Source: Blasia pusilla
Lineage: Eukaryota > Marchantiophyta > Marchantiopsida > Blasiales
Direction: 5' to 3'
Assembly (NCBI GenBank): GCA_050084515.1
Contig: CM114274.1
Coordinates: 4,898,001 to 4,962,000, forward strand
DNA: 64,000 nucleotides
Below, piece after piece: positions 1-10,344 of this stretch. A program made the position numbers and the translations under genes. Below the pieces are notes generated by a model that worked only from the letters and a program-made list of their open reading frames with translations, searched no databases and had not been told where the DNA came from. Position 1 is the first letter of the stretch, and each line of letters begins with the position of its first letter.

Positions 1-40
1 ATGTCAGAGTCAGATCTAAGACTTGATTGGAAATCCTCAG

Positions 41-1469
41 AGGCGATCCAGCACGTGTAAGGATTTTGTGGGGAGGAATATGGAGGCGATAGCGGAACAA
101 TCGATGCACGCACGAGCAATCAGACAGTTGCCTGAAATTGACCGCACGTACAGGGAGAACCTGGGCAGAGTGCCCGCATAGTAAGAGACTTCAAGGCTAG
201 TCCTCTCCAGTGCTTCATGCTGAATTCTGTGGGGTTTCTTCTTCTGTTTATAAGTGAATTATTCCGTTAGTTTGGCCGCTGGTTCTAACAGATGTGTCGA
301 ATGTGGTGATCTAGCCTGTACGTACGAAAGAGGGAGCTCGCGGAGGAAGCTGAGCGGAGGTAAGAGTTATTCTCTCTGTAATGAGGCTGCTCTTGCTTAA
401 TTTCGAGAACTTGGATGAGAAGGGAATCAATTTCGACAGAAGAACATTTCAGGTTTTTGGAGTTGGGTTTATTCATGGGACGAATTTCATGATTTTTCTT
501 CCTAGTTCTACGTCTTCACCCAAATGAATCGGTGACCAAATAGTTCATTGTGCTGCCTACTGTTCTTGTGTATTCCGTGTCATTATCGTATCTCGTCGAA
601 TTAGTTTTTGTGACGTGCGCATTTTCTCACGATTGACACGACCACATTCATATTGAACTGGTGGGACTGAATGGGGTAAAAGTGTCTGGATATCAGGGCA
701 GTTGAAGATGCAGCCACTTCGTTTCCTCAAGGCAGAAGGCTGATGTCCGAAGAAGACAGACAGCAGATTTTGGAAGATCTCGAGCGAAGTATCCTTGCAA
801 CCAGATAGGAACGTTCAATCACCATCTGGTTACTTATAACTTGATATCAACACTGCGAATCTCATGTCTGCTTCTATCAACGCGTTATAGTTAGAGTGTT
901 TAAAGGGTGAGTTCCGACAGAAGAAAAGGATGGGGCATAGATTGGATTCAGAGGGCTTTCGTTGAATAGAACGTCTGCTTGGCTTTCTAGTTGTAGTGTT
1001 AACTCCTTAATCTCATGAATTTGCAGGACACAGGGCACTTATCAAACTTTTGAAGTCTTTTCCGTTGATTTACGACACCCCAAGTCAAATTCGACTCAAG
1101 ACGAAAATCGATCAGGAGCTGAATGACATTGAAGCTTCCCATAGTTACTACGACAATCCCAAGGTGTACATATCTTGGCCCGGTCACCCCTGTAAGAGTC
1201 CGCAAACGCGCGACTCGAATACGCTGAAGGTAATGAAAGGGACCGATAACATGCGTACTAAATCACTTCGAGCCCACAAACCAGTCTCTGCGAAGAGTGC
1301 AAGGGGCTATGAGTTGAGGTCTGTTCCTACGCTTCCAAGCACTCAGATCACTTTCGCATGTGTTGGCTCCGAGTCGAGCTCTCCCCAATCCAGACAGCAC
1401 ACTAGACGGATGAAGACACATCTCTTTCACTCTGAGTCCGGACCGTGCAGCCGAGGGGCTCCAAGGTAG
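41..1469 (+). CDS. ENKUR: Enkurin, 3' part of a spliced gene
   Basis: Enkurin is a calmodulin-binding microtubule inner protein of motile cilia and flagella; in plants it would act in swimming sperm. Four exons read as one frame: about 41-180, 315-359, 697-788 and 1027-1469. All junctions are GT-AG and the codon phases agree (TA|C, AG|G, A|GA). The first exon has a KDFVGRN segment like the vertebrate KNFINTN block and then YRENLGRVPAY. The second gives YVRKRELAEEAER, the third LMSEEDRQQILEDLER, and the fourth FPLIYDTPSQIRLKTKIDQE followed by NDIEA and VYIS. This is the full order of the C-terminal enkurin domain. The gene starts upstream of the window. After VYIS the frame stays open for about 100 codons to a TAG at 1467. 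Enkurins usually end soon after this point, so the extension is either lineage-specific or retained intron. The family call is strong; the first exon's left edge is uncertain. Confidence 0.85.
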
Positions 1470-2010
1470 TTACATCGCACCAGTGCGTCAAGTTGTTCAC
1501 CTGTTTCGAAAGAGAACTTTCAGTACTTGAGTAAAATCTGCCGTGTGATGAGGGTGCCAAAATGCGTTCTGGACCGCTTTATGCAAGTTCCGTTTATTGA
1601 ACTCTTGATGTTGGAAAGAAGCACTTCCTACGGAGGATGTCTTACTTAGCTGTCAGGCTGGACAATGATGGACAATGACTGGGATTATGGAAAGTATGAC
1701 ACAAAATCTGCTTATGTAAAACTCCTGCCGACACAGGTGCCTATGAGAAGATGTCATCTGAGCTGGAGGAAGAGTTTCGAATTCGTCTTTTTCTACTCTC
1801 AAAATGGACAACACTGTCCTCAATTGACAAATCACTTGACCAGTGGGTAAGTGACGCAGATGATAGAAGTATTTTCGTCCAGTTTTGGACGCGATGGGGA
1901 ATCACAGCGCTCGGCAGTGACACCGATTAAATTGACAATCTAATACACCGTCAATGAAGTGGAACCTTTGGCCCACTTCAACCTAGAACCTGTCTTGCTT
2001 TCTTGGGAGA

Positions 2011-4026
2011 TTAAAAAGGCTGCGTGGCCTCCATGGCAGAGAATCCAGTTTCTGCTCTTGAGCACACGGATGGATTCCTTGAAAGACTGGTCCGATTACC
2101 AGACCGTCTCGTGAAAGTTGATTCAGTGTCCGAAATGTTCCCATCTTTGGGTGAGAGGCTTGAAGATATTTCATACCCTGCCTTGGGACTCCTCGGGCTT
2201 CTAGGCCTCCTGCTATATGTACGATCTTCATCGAACCTCAGCGGTTGGTCTAATTTGTTCATCTCCTCATCCGCTTCATTAGAGTTCGAAACCTCTTCCG
2301 TCGTCATCACTGCTTTTGGCCTAGTGTCTGTGTTGTCCCCTAAAAGCAGACTGCGCGCTCGCAGTGACCCACGTGCAGCTTGGCCCGCGTATACTCCGTG
2401 AGTTGGAGATCCAAGGACTGACCGACTGCATCCCACCTGCTCTGAACCGTAGTCATAGTACTGACAAGACATGGAATTCGGAGAAGACTGGTCTCCACCT
2501 TCTTCTACTGATTCCTGCTCCTCTACAATTTTGTCCGTAGTCTTGTCAGGGGTTGTGGCAGAAGAGGTTGGTTGTGCCGGCAGCTGGGCTCGCATCTGAA
2601 GATTGCGCAAAAGGGTAGCACGTCGTAAATCGGCAGACTGGCATGGGTCGTTCGGCGAAGGTGGCAGACGACCTTCAGAGTCGGGGCACCTTGGCCAAGC
2701 CGCAGGAGTACCAGGGGCGGCAGGTAATCTACTCGGCGTCCAAGCCAGAGATCCAGGAGCCAGATGCCCGGAAGCATGGCACGGGTACCTCTGAAATCTT
2801 CGAAGTGAGCATGGGCTGGGTGGATTCGTCAGCGCTAATTCAGAGGCGGAGGAAATTGGGTACTGAGCGTCGGATCCACGGCTCAATCGGTATCCTACAC
2901 TTTCGTCACTGTCTTCCGACATCGGCGAGTCAAGAGTTGATGTTTCATCCCTGCAAAAAGGAAATCACCCGGGCCCACATTTCACCCATCAACTAGAGTC
3001 CCTTCACCCAACGCACAAATGTGGCAAGAAGCATCAACAGCTCCAACTCCTGAACGGTTGTATAGATGACTAGGCTGACAGAGATGTACAAGTGAAAAAC
3101 CACTCCTTCAATGAACAAAAAGTCATACATGTTTTCCGAGTTAAGGTAGCGACTGATTCAACCCCACGTAAGGAATGGAGAACAAAAATGTACGATCCTG
3201 GGACTTTTACTAGCCACAATGACAATCCATGTCCTGTGCGACCTTTCACTCTTCCCTTCGACTTGGGCGTCAGAAATCTGCTCCGAGATGAAAAATACCC
3301 TTTCGGAACAACCAAAATCTCTGAGAACAGAAGATATGAGCACTTCTCACCAGAGGTGTTTCACCAAAACGTTAGCACGAAGGTACACTCTCACACCGCA
3401 CTTCACGTACCCATGGCTTGGAAAGGATGATGCAGATCTCGAGACTCCTGGGCAACCAGTTTCTGGTGAGAGCATGGCGTCTACTAATGGTGGTGATGGA
3501 CGCCTGCTAATACCCGATTCACCCACACTCAGCCCAATCATACTGGACGCCATGACCTGGCAGTGAAAGAAATCCAAGTTCATCAGAATCATGATGTCAA
3601 AAAGATGACGAAGAAAGCAAGACGATCAACGCTTCAATCTGAAGCTTGCCAGCTGTCCGAGCCTCTGTTACCCTCTTCAACACTTGAGGGCATTGACACA
3701 ACAATCCTAGATCACCATCGCTTAGATCAGTTTTCCATGTGACTGGTTGTAAGGGCCGACACAATCAATCCGCAGTTCGGGAAGTGGTGGTAACCCACAG
3801 TTCTGTGATGTCACTACTTGGGTCCCTGTTCGTTGCCGGATTTCTTACCCAGGGACCCCTAAATGCACAGGCCCAGTATGAGAAAAATGAACACCCGACA
3901 TGAAAATCATAAACAGTTGCTTACTTCTGTAAGATATCTTTTGTGTGTGTGATAATTGTCGAAGAAGACTTCATCTTCGGCACCTCGTCTCCTCTTACCA
4001 CCCATGAGTGAGCTAGACTTTGACAT
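2011..4026 (-). CDS. Plant-conserved nuclear-type protein of unknown function (spliced)
   Basis: Likely exons on the minus strand are 4073-3925 (ATG at 4026), 3556-3411, possibly 3320-3211, and 2950-2011 with the stop at 2011. The protein begins MSKSSSLMGGKRRRGAEDEV, then HTHKRYLTEVMASSMIGLSV across the first intron. The last exon starts with an acidic DSPMSEDSDESVGY block and has RLPPSPNDPCQSADLRRATL followed by LRNLQMR, then a low-complexity Ser/Arg-rich tail. I recall these blocks (a KRYL-E-MASS-GL-VG start and an SADLRRA-LLR--QMR core) from uncharacterised plant proteins; I know of no assigned function. The basic start suggests a nuclear protein. The first splice is in phase. The 3.2-3.3 kb exon does not join the last exon in phase under the sites I chose, so that part of the model is provisional. 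Confidence 0.6.
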
Positions 4027-4704
4027 TGTTGAAACAAGTGCGCAAGATTCAATCAAGCAGATTCGCATCAGTCCTGGACACGCAGAGAACAAACGTGACA
4101 ACAGCGTCTTACTTATGAAGAACCATTTGGTGACCCAAGACCAGAGAAGTACCAAAGGAAAGCCTTCCAGAACAATGCACTCCCGTAAACCATCATGGTC
4201 ACTTCTCCTTCACATTTGGGCGTTTCCATAGCAAGCAGATTCAGCCACGACCAAAAGCATTCCGGCACTGCCAAGGAGACTCCTCAAAGACTGGATATTT
4301 TTCAAGAGGAGCTGTAAATGATTGATCGCAGGGGAGGGTCATTCTCATGGAATAAAAAACTCAAGATTTTGGCGATGCTGTAGTGATCCCAACTGTCACG
4401 AGAAGAATTCCAGTCCGAAGTCTACTCTTCGGGTCTTTCATCCAGCTATGTGTGAACTGCCATCTACAGCTCATTCTCCTCTCCATTTACTAACTCACAA
4501 GTGTGCTACCACACGACGTCCCAAAAACTAGGTCGTCTTCACAAGTAGCCCTCACCATATCTACTTGACATCCACATCACTATCAGAGGAGATTATCGCC
4601 ATTAAAAAATGGTGGTCGCAGATTCTCTTGACACTGTAGATGGGCATTTCAGGTTCAGTACTGTTGTCTCCGATGCGAAGCACAGAGGTAAACATTTGTT
4701 TAAC

Positions 4705-5778
4705 CTAAATCCACATACTCCAGTCTCCAAAACCATTGATTGGAGATTCTGGGCCGTGGCATTCTCTTCTCCATGAGAGAAACCAGCTCGACATTCAAAT
4801 GCCTTGCGAACTCCTTCATAGCCGAGTCCAAAGCTGTGTTTGTTAATGAGAGTGCAGGATATTCTCAACAGAGAGATCGAGCTCAGAGCCCTGTAAACGC
4901 TCGAGTCAGTACCGAAAGCTAAGAGAAGATGAGACTTTCTCCTTCCGTTTCTTGCTTCCAGGAAGTCGATGATAGCCACTTCATGCTAGGAATGGTGAAC
5001 TCAACTCACGCAGCATGGGCTTACTCTCACACTCCGACAGAATCCAGGGGCCAATCTCAAGAGAAGCTAAGGGAGAAGGGCGCAATACCCCTTGAGACTC
5101 GATTCTCTTTCTTCTCCCGACAATCTCACCATTCACTCTGTGGAGTACATTTCCAGACTTGTCCGGTTTCAAAAGGTATGACTGCACATCCCAATCCTGA
5201 GGACTGTCGGCATCCCTAATCACAACACTACCAACGGACCTTTAAAACGAACCGAAAGCCCTCAGAATGGCATTCAGACATCGCAATGCCAGCGACTGCG
5301 AGAAAATCATTCGTTCTTCCAGGGGTTTATTTCAAGACCTTCCCAACTTCAAAAAGCTCAGACTCCAGTTCCCTACCTGGAGCACCTCATAAATCCCTGA
5401 TCACAGCCCGACCGACCACGAAAACAGACATCCCTAATCGCGGCCTTAAGAAGTGCATGGGATTCAGGCCATCCTATTTCAGAGTGTGCGAAGAAGCCCA
5501 CTTACATTCATAGTACGCCCTGAGCACCAACCGCCAGCAAGAGCGATCATCCTCCAGCAGTCTATGCACTCTAGGGAGCCACCCTCTCAGAGACAGCGGA
5601 GCATCATACCACTCGTGACGAACATTCTCTCAATCTCCCGCACGATCGTCTTTTCCTGAGGAATCCGACTCTGTGCTATCTTCTTCTTCCTCCTCGGGCT
5701 CCTCTGCGCCTCAAGCGACGAAGAAGAAGAAGAAGTAGAAGTAGCAGCGCACCTCAAGCGCATCCCTCCGTGCGCCAT
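4705..5778 (-). CDS. Possible upstream exons of a minus-strand gene
   Basis: Three stretches look exonic on the minus strand. An ATG at 5778 opens 64 codons with a polyserine run and a basic RSPRRKKK block. Segment 5215-5130 is flanked by ttag and gtgaga and reads DADSPQDWDVQSYLLKPDKS. Segment 4833-4705 is flanked by acacag and gttaaa and reads EFARHLNVELVSLMEKR and then NQWFWRLEYVDL. They may be 5' exons of the gene ending at 2011, or a separate short gene. I recognise no family. Phases between them have not been resolved, so this is a pointer rather than a gene model. Confidence 0.3.
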
Positions 5779-5814
5779 CGAAATGCATCGGAACCGCTTG
5801 TGAATCCTCTCCTC

Positions 5815-5843
5815 GCCCCTCCTCCTCCTCCTCCTCCTCCTCA
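5815..5843. repeat. (TCC)n microsatellite
   Basis: About nine CCT/TCC units. It lies just upstream of the ATG at 5778 on the minus strand, where a pyrimidine/purine-rich 5' UTR or core promoter would be expected. Confidence 0.85.
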
Positions 5844-6248
5844 GTGCACCTTGGGCAGCATTGCCAACACGTTCCTCCGCCACCACGACCACCAATCAGT
5901 CAATCAACCATTCATCCATCCACTCTCTCCTTAATCACTCACTCACTCGCGCGCAAGCTGTCATGTCTCCGCGCAGTGAAGAGATGTGACCGCACATTCT
6001 CTGATTCTCTCTGCGCTACTTCTCTCTTCCTCCGCTGAGGGAGTTGCTGGATGAAGCCGACGTCCGAGCACGACCTCCTCCCTCTCGTGCAACGCACACC
6101 ACACCTCACCTCAAGTCCTCTCGGCCCAATTCAGCGACTGCTGCTCTCATCTATGGACTGCGCAGACACGTTTGGAATTTGGCCCGTTACTCCGCGCTCC
6201 TTCGTGCCCGCCCATTCCAATGTTAGACTGCGCGAGACTGAGACTGAG

Positions 6249-6251
<3 letters not shown>

Positions 6252-6281
<30 letters not shown>
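6252..6281. repeat. (GA)n microsatellite
   Basis: About 14 GA units preceded by imperfect GAGACT units. It sits in the upstream region of the minus-strand gene. GA tracts are common in plant promoters and 5' UTRs; a regulatory role here is only a possibility. Confidence 0.9.
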
Positions 6282-6284
<3 letters not shown>

Positions 6285-6439
6285 GTTCCAGGAATCGCGC
6301 ATGTTCGTGCGGAGCTGATCTGCAGAGTTCGGTTGAGCTGCTGCCGGAAGTTCGTGCGCTCTCCGTCGCAACCGCTAATTAAGAACGCGAATCGAGTCGT
6401 GGGCGATCGAGCGAGCGAGGGAGGGAGGGCGGAGATGGA

Positions 6440-7430
6440 GTAATGGCAAATTCTTTCTTGCTCATTTTGAAAACTTTCATGTACTATTTTGATTCCGTGG
6501 AGCAACTTCCAACTAGGAAATCTCCTCCTCAGACATCCACCTAGTCTGTTCTCGATTAAATCAAATGCCTATTGAGGATTCTAGTTTCTTGGGATCTCAG
6601 TTTGTTCCGATCTCTAAATTTTTAGATGAGAATTTTTTGAATGACGTAGAATTATTTCATTTGTTATTCCATTTAGGAGATCTCCAAGTGGCTCATGAGA
6701 TTATGTCCTCATTTTTTTTTTAGACAACCTTCCAAAGATTTTTGCATTTGACTTCCCACTTGAGAATCATTATATTGGTTGGCCTCTTTTGACACTTCTA
6801 TTATGGCAACTTTTGGTCGACTTCTTGCTACGAATATTTTATAGGGAGACGATGGTGTCTTGGCTTCACAATAAACTACATTGCCAATTTCTTTTCAAGG
6901 TATGGGGCTTTCCTCCACAATCGTATTTGCATCATCATCTTTTCTGGGGAGTTGGGCTTTGGTTACCTTGATTATGACTTCAAGGTTTCTCCAAGGAGCT
7001 CGATGCCCAATAGCAACTAAGATCTGCCAAATCTCTTCACCCTCTCGCTACACAAGTAATTCTATCTCCTTTCAGTCAATTGATTACATAAGGGTTTGAT
7101 CAAATTCAAAGCTTATCTATGAAAATTTGCATCAAATCAAAATTTCAAGCATTCTCTTTTAGGCATCCTTTCACACTCATCGAGCTTTTATGCGTTCGTG
7201 TGCAGGTATAGGAGCGAGGGCATGGCTAATTGCAAATATCCTTATTCCTCCATTTCACCTTATTTGGAATATATCCTCGATAGCTTTGTGGATATGCCTT
7301 GGACTTCTCATCCTTATCTACTATGTGTGATGAATTGTGTATGCGGGAAGCCCATTCATGGAAAGGGTATCTACATTCTCCATTGTGCACATGGTGGTGA
7401 ACGAATGGCAGGCCATGATGTAATTAGAGA
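6440..7430. other. Interval without a recognised gene
   Basis: Moderately AT-rich sequence. Short plus-strand open stretches, for example 6566-6720 and 6850-7095, are interrupted by stops and match no family I know. I looked on the minus strand for the missing RecQ motif VI exon and did not find it. Confidence 0.5.
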
Positions 7431-7438
7431 GGTGTCGT

Positions 7439-7568
7439 GCGCATACACATCGCTACACAATACATATCGCTGGTCACATCCACACCACACGACACTGATC
7501 TTCCCCAATATATGGGTAGATCCACACAAGTACAAAAAACAACTCACACATATACATCGTGATCACAC
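7439..7568 (-). repeat. LTR-like repeat, 3' side of copy 1
   Basis: About 130 bp resembling 13515-13640 at the other end of copy 1, both with the tcgtgcgcatacacatcgct block. On the minus strand it follows a G-rich polypurine tract, as a 3' LTR would, and begins TGTGTGATC. Similarity stops abruptly at 7439, so the rest of the LTR is absent or diverged. Confidence 0.6.
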
Positions 7569-7650
7569 AACCGCCCCCCTAACTGGAAGTTGGATCCCCC
7601 CAACTCCAAATAGCAAATATCATATCTCTCTAACATGATCTACTACCCTA

Positions 7651-8192
7651 GATACATCTCGGACATATCCATTGTCCCATGGGAACTACATCAAGGGGAG
7701 AGGGGGGAGGGAGGCGGTCGGGGTCAAACATGACATATGCCACCCTCGAGAACAACTATCACATACCAACATGGTGGCTGCACCCCTCGCAGATCCACAC
7801 AACATACACCTCAAGCGTGCAGGTACCACTGGCAAGCTCTGATCCACTGTCCCGTCCACGTTCCGAAGATAACATGGCGCACAGTTGCACACATGATCCT
7901 TCCAAACCATACCATCCCGTCCCTCCAACATGAGGACTCCAGTCGGTAACACCTCGCGCACACGTAGAATTATGCGCCCTGCAGTGACATCTAGCATCTT
8001 GGGTGCCGCCTGCTGTAAATACACGTAATCTCCAAGATGAAAGCTCCTAATCCGTGGACGATAACCTCCTCCACGAATGGTCACATACCTCAATGTATCC
8101 CTATGCTCAGCAATAGCTAAGTTCTCAAAGGCCATAAGCATAAATCTCTGCCCTTTGAGAACATGCTTGTACCCACACATCTGGATCATCAA
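7651..8192 (-). pseudogene. Integrase C-terminal domain followed by a PHD finger
   Basis: The first part matches the integrase C-terminus of copy 2 (FENLAIAEHRDTL against FENFVIAQHKDTL; YRPRIRSFHLGDYVYLQQ against YRPSICKFHVKDYIYLQQ). After about 60 more residues comes a zinc-binding cluster reading CMLCGSARGAATMLVCDSC then SRGWHMSC, spacing C-x2-C-x11-C-x2-C-x4-H-x2-C. A frameshift near 7690 breaks the frame; the next frame supplies GQWICPRC, the terminal W-x-C-x2-C. Together these form a full C4HC3 PHD finger. PHD fingers read histone H3 tails, so a role in targeting integration is a reasonable inference, analogous to chromodomains in chromoviral integrases. The integrase zinc finger and DDE core are deleted at about 8194. 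Confidence 0.8.
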
Positions 8193-8195
8193 GAT

Positions 8196-8834
8196 CTAAC
8201 ACCTCCGCTCTAGGATCCAATCCATCTCCGTAGCACTCACTGTGCTTGTTATGACGCCAATACGCAAGAACTCCACAACCTCTACATCGTCATGGATATC
8301 ACGACCACCTATCACCTCATCACTCACCTCCGGATCCAAAGACTCATCATCCGACCCCATCACTCGAGTCACCACATGCGGTTGATCTGCCGTAGTCAAC
8401 CAACAAAGATAGGCAGATGCATGCCAACCGAGCACCATCTCCTCATCACTCTCTCCATGCCATCGAGATCCTGTGTCGTCTCTCTGACTCGCACATGGAT
8501 TACAACTCAACCCATCCGCATCTTGGTTCAGCCGACTTGGCCTGTGAACCACCTCGAACTCATACTCATATAGTAATAGAGCCTACCTGGCAAGCTTTCC
8601 CATAAGCTTTTCATACTCCATCAACCACCTCAGCAGTTGATGATCAGTGATAAGTGTGAAAGGGTTGCCAAATAGATAGCACATGAAGTGTGCCACGGCC
8701 CACACTGCAGCTAAGCATTCTCCTTTGTAGGAGTTGTACTTTGCCTCTACAATGTTGTTTGATCGGCTCACGTAAGCGACAACGAACTCCCTCTCCTTGT
8801 TATCCCTATGAGTAAGCACTGCTCTTAGACCCAA
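8196..8834 (-). pseudogene. RNase H domain and RNase H-integrase linker
   Basis: Segment 8834-8583 carries the Ty3 RNase H core (AYVSRSNNIVEAKYNSYKGE, then CLAAVWAVAHF and LITDHQLLRWLME). Segment 8552-8196 continues with LNQDADGLS, the typical end of RNase H, and an acidic linker (GGRDIHDDVEVVEFLR) also found in copy 2. A frame change separates them. The linker ends at DWILERRC where copy 2 reads DCILQRAKRYRLEG, which marks the left edge of the integrase deletion. Confidence 0.8.
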
Positions 8835-8904
8835 CTTGCTCCAATCCCAATGTAGCCTGAATGGATGAACCCTAATTGGTCTCTCAGTAAAATGGGTGAG
8901 GACG

Positions 8905-9835
8905 TCAACGTGTCCTTGAGCTCATCATCTTCCTACAACCAAACTCAAGTCTCATCAGCAAGGTCAAAGACTTCACGATCGCACTAAAACCCTTGACATA
9001 CGGTCGATGAAGTTCGCCAACCCCATAAACTTGCATTGACTCCATGAGGTGTGGAATGTAATAGCCTCCACCTTTGTCTACTAAACACCTAAATCTTTCT
9101 GAAATAATTTGCACTTGTTGGATGTAACTTCAGTCCATGAATGGATGAACCCTAATCTTTGCTCATGCTCCTCAACCGTGGAACTGAAGATAAGAATATC
9201 ATCTTTGTAACACCATACAAACTCCAATCCAGCCAAAATCCTATCCATCACTCTCTGAAACTCCAGAGGCACGTTCTTCAATCCAAATGGTAAGAACCGC
9301 TACTAATACAAACAATCTCTCCCAAACGGATCCTTCGCCCAGAATGTTATCTTCTCCCTGTCCTCCAACCTGATAGGAAGTTGATGATAGCTAGCACGGA
9401 GATCTAAAGTACTGAAGATCTTTGCATGCCCTACCGCATCAAAGATCTCCTCAGGAGTAGGCATGGCATACCGATCTGACCTCGTCTGTCGATTGATAGG
9501 ACGGTAATTTCCACACATCCGCCTCTCTGTCCAATCGCCATACATATCCTTCTTTTCCAGCATGACTATGGCAGATGCATACTCCCCATGCGATAACTCC
9601 ACAAGTTGTAACTCCTACTCTAAATCAAGGCTCGCTCCATATCGGAATATCTGTAGGGTCGACAAAAGATCGGCGTATCACTAACCAACTCAATCCGTAT
9701 CCCAGGACCCTTGAGTGTACCCAAGTCTCTAACACTAAAAGAAAAACAACTGACATGCCCTCTCATAAACCTATGAACCCGCCGTCGCTCTCCTCTTGTC
9801 AACTTGAGACCTATCACAAGCTCCCAAGTCTCCAT
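8905..9835 (-). pseudogene. Reverse transcriptase
   Basis: Pieces in several frames cover the Ty3 RT: LKLTRGERRRVHRFMRGHVS, YRYSDMERALI, ELSHGEYASAIVMLEKKD, MCGNYRPINRQT, FSTLDLRASYHQLPIR, and the catalytic box VWCYKDDILIFS. The family norm at the box is Y-[IVLM]-D-D; here the second residue is lysine, consistent with decay. The fragment order matches copy 2 at 20327-21391. Confidence 0.85.
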
Positions 9836-9991
9836 CGTGACCTCACTTGGAGAGGATGCAACCTCCGACTTTGGTTGCTATGTAGCAACCCTAGCCACCT
9901 CCACAATAGCCATTCCAATCTAACCTCCTACATCATGCTCTATATCCCAAAAATGAACATGTGCTGCTTTGGCCGCCTTCGCACTCTCCGC

Positions 9992-10344
9992 TCAGACGAC
10001 ATCCTGGGAAGTCCATGGATGCCTATCTCTCCTTGTCCCGCCCCTAGCCAATGCCTGTACAGACCCTGTAGGCAATGCTCCAACTCGTGGACGTGACGAC
10101 ATGGATGACACTTGCATGCGTCTTTGTTGAGCCATACATAGGCTAATTATCCATGTGAGACAGTTGAGGTCCATCGCTTGCCCCAACACCTGTCTCTGTA
10201 ATGCCTCAGTCATATCTGGCACCGGCGTAGTACCTGTAGCGAACCCCATGGCACGCTCGCGCTCATATGCTGTAGGCTCCTCCAATGCTCAGGTCACTTC
10301 ATCCCAAATCATGCCTGGCCCTCCCAGACAAAAGGCATAAGATG
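9992..10344 (-). pseudogene. DNA C5-methyltransferase, C-terminal part (motifs IX-X)
   Basis: Reads GGPGMIWDEV, then YERERAMGFATG and EALQRQVLGQAMDLNCLTWI. The ERERAMGF block corresponds to the E-R-x-x-G-F-P segment and LGQAMD to motif X (LG-x-[SA]) of DNMT3-type enzymes. It matches 19890-20080 of copy 2 closely. It is the continuation of the piece at 12625-13090, displaced by the 2.3-kb insertion. Confidence 0.8.

Noticed and set aside
2024-2401. Plus-strand frame with a Leu/Gly-rich membrane-like stretch
   Set aside because: Shadow of the minus-strand exon with the SADLRRA motif.
6566-7100. Possible plant mobile domain-like coding remnant
   Set aside because: Some resemblance in feel only; no motif could be named and stops are frequent.
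10155-10340. Plus-strand open frame with AVGSSNAQVTSS-type sequence
   Set aside because: It is the reverse strand of the methyltransferase C-terminus, which has clear family motifs.
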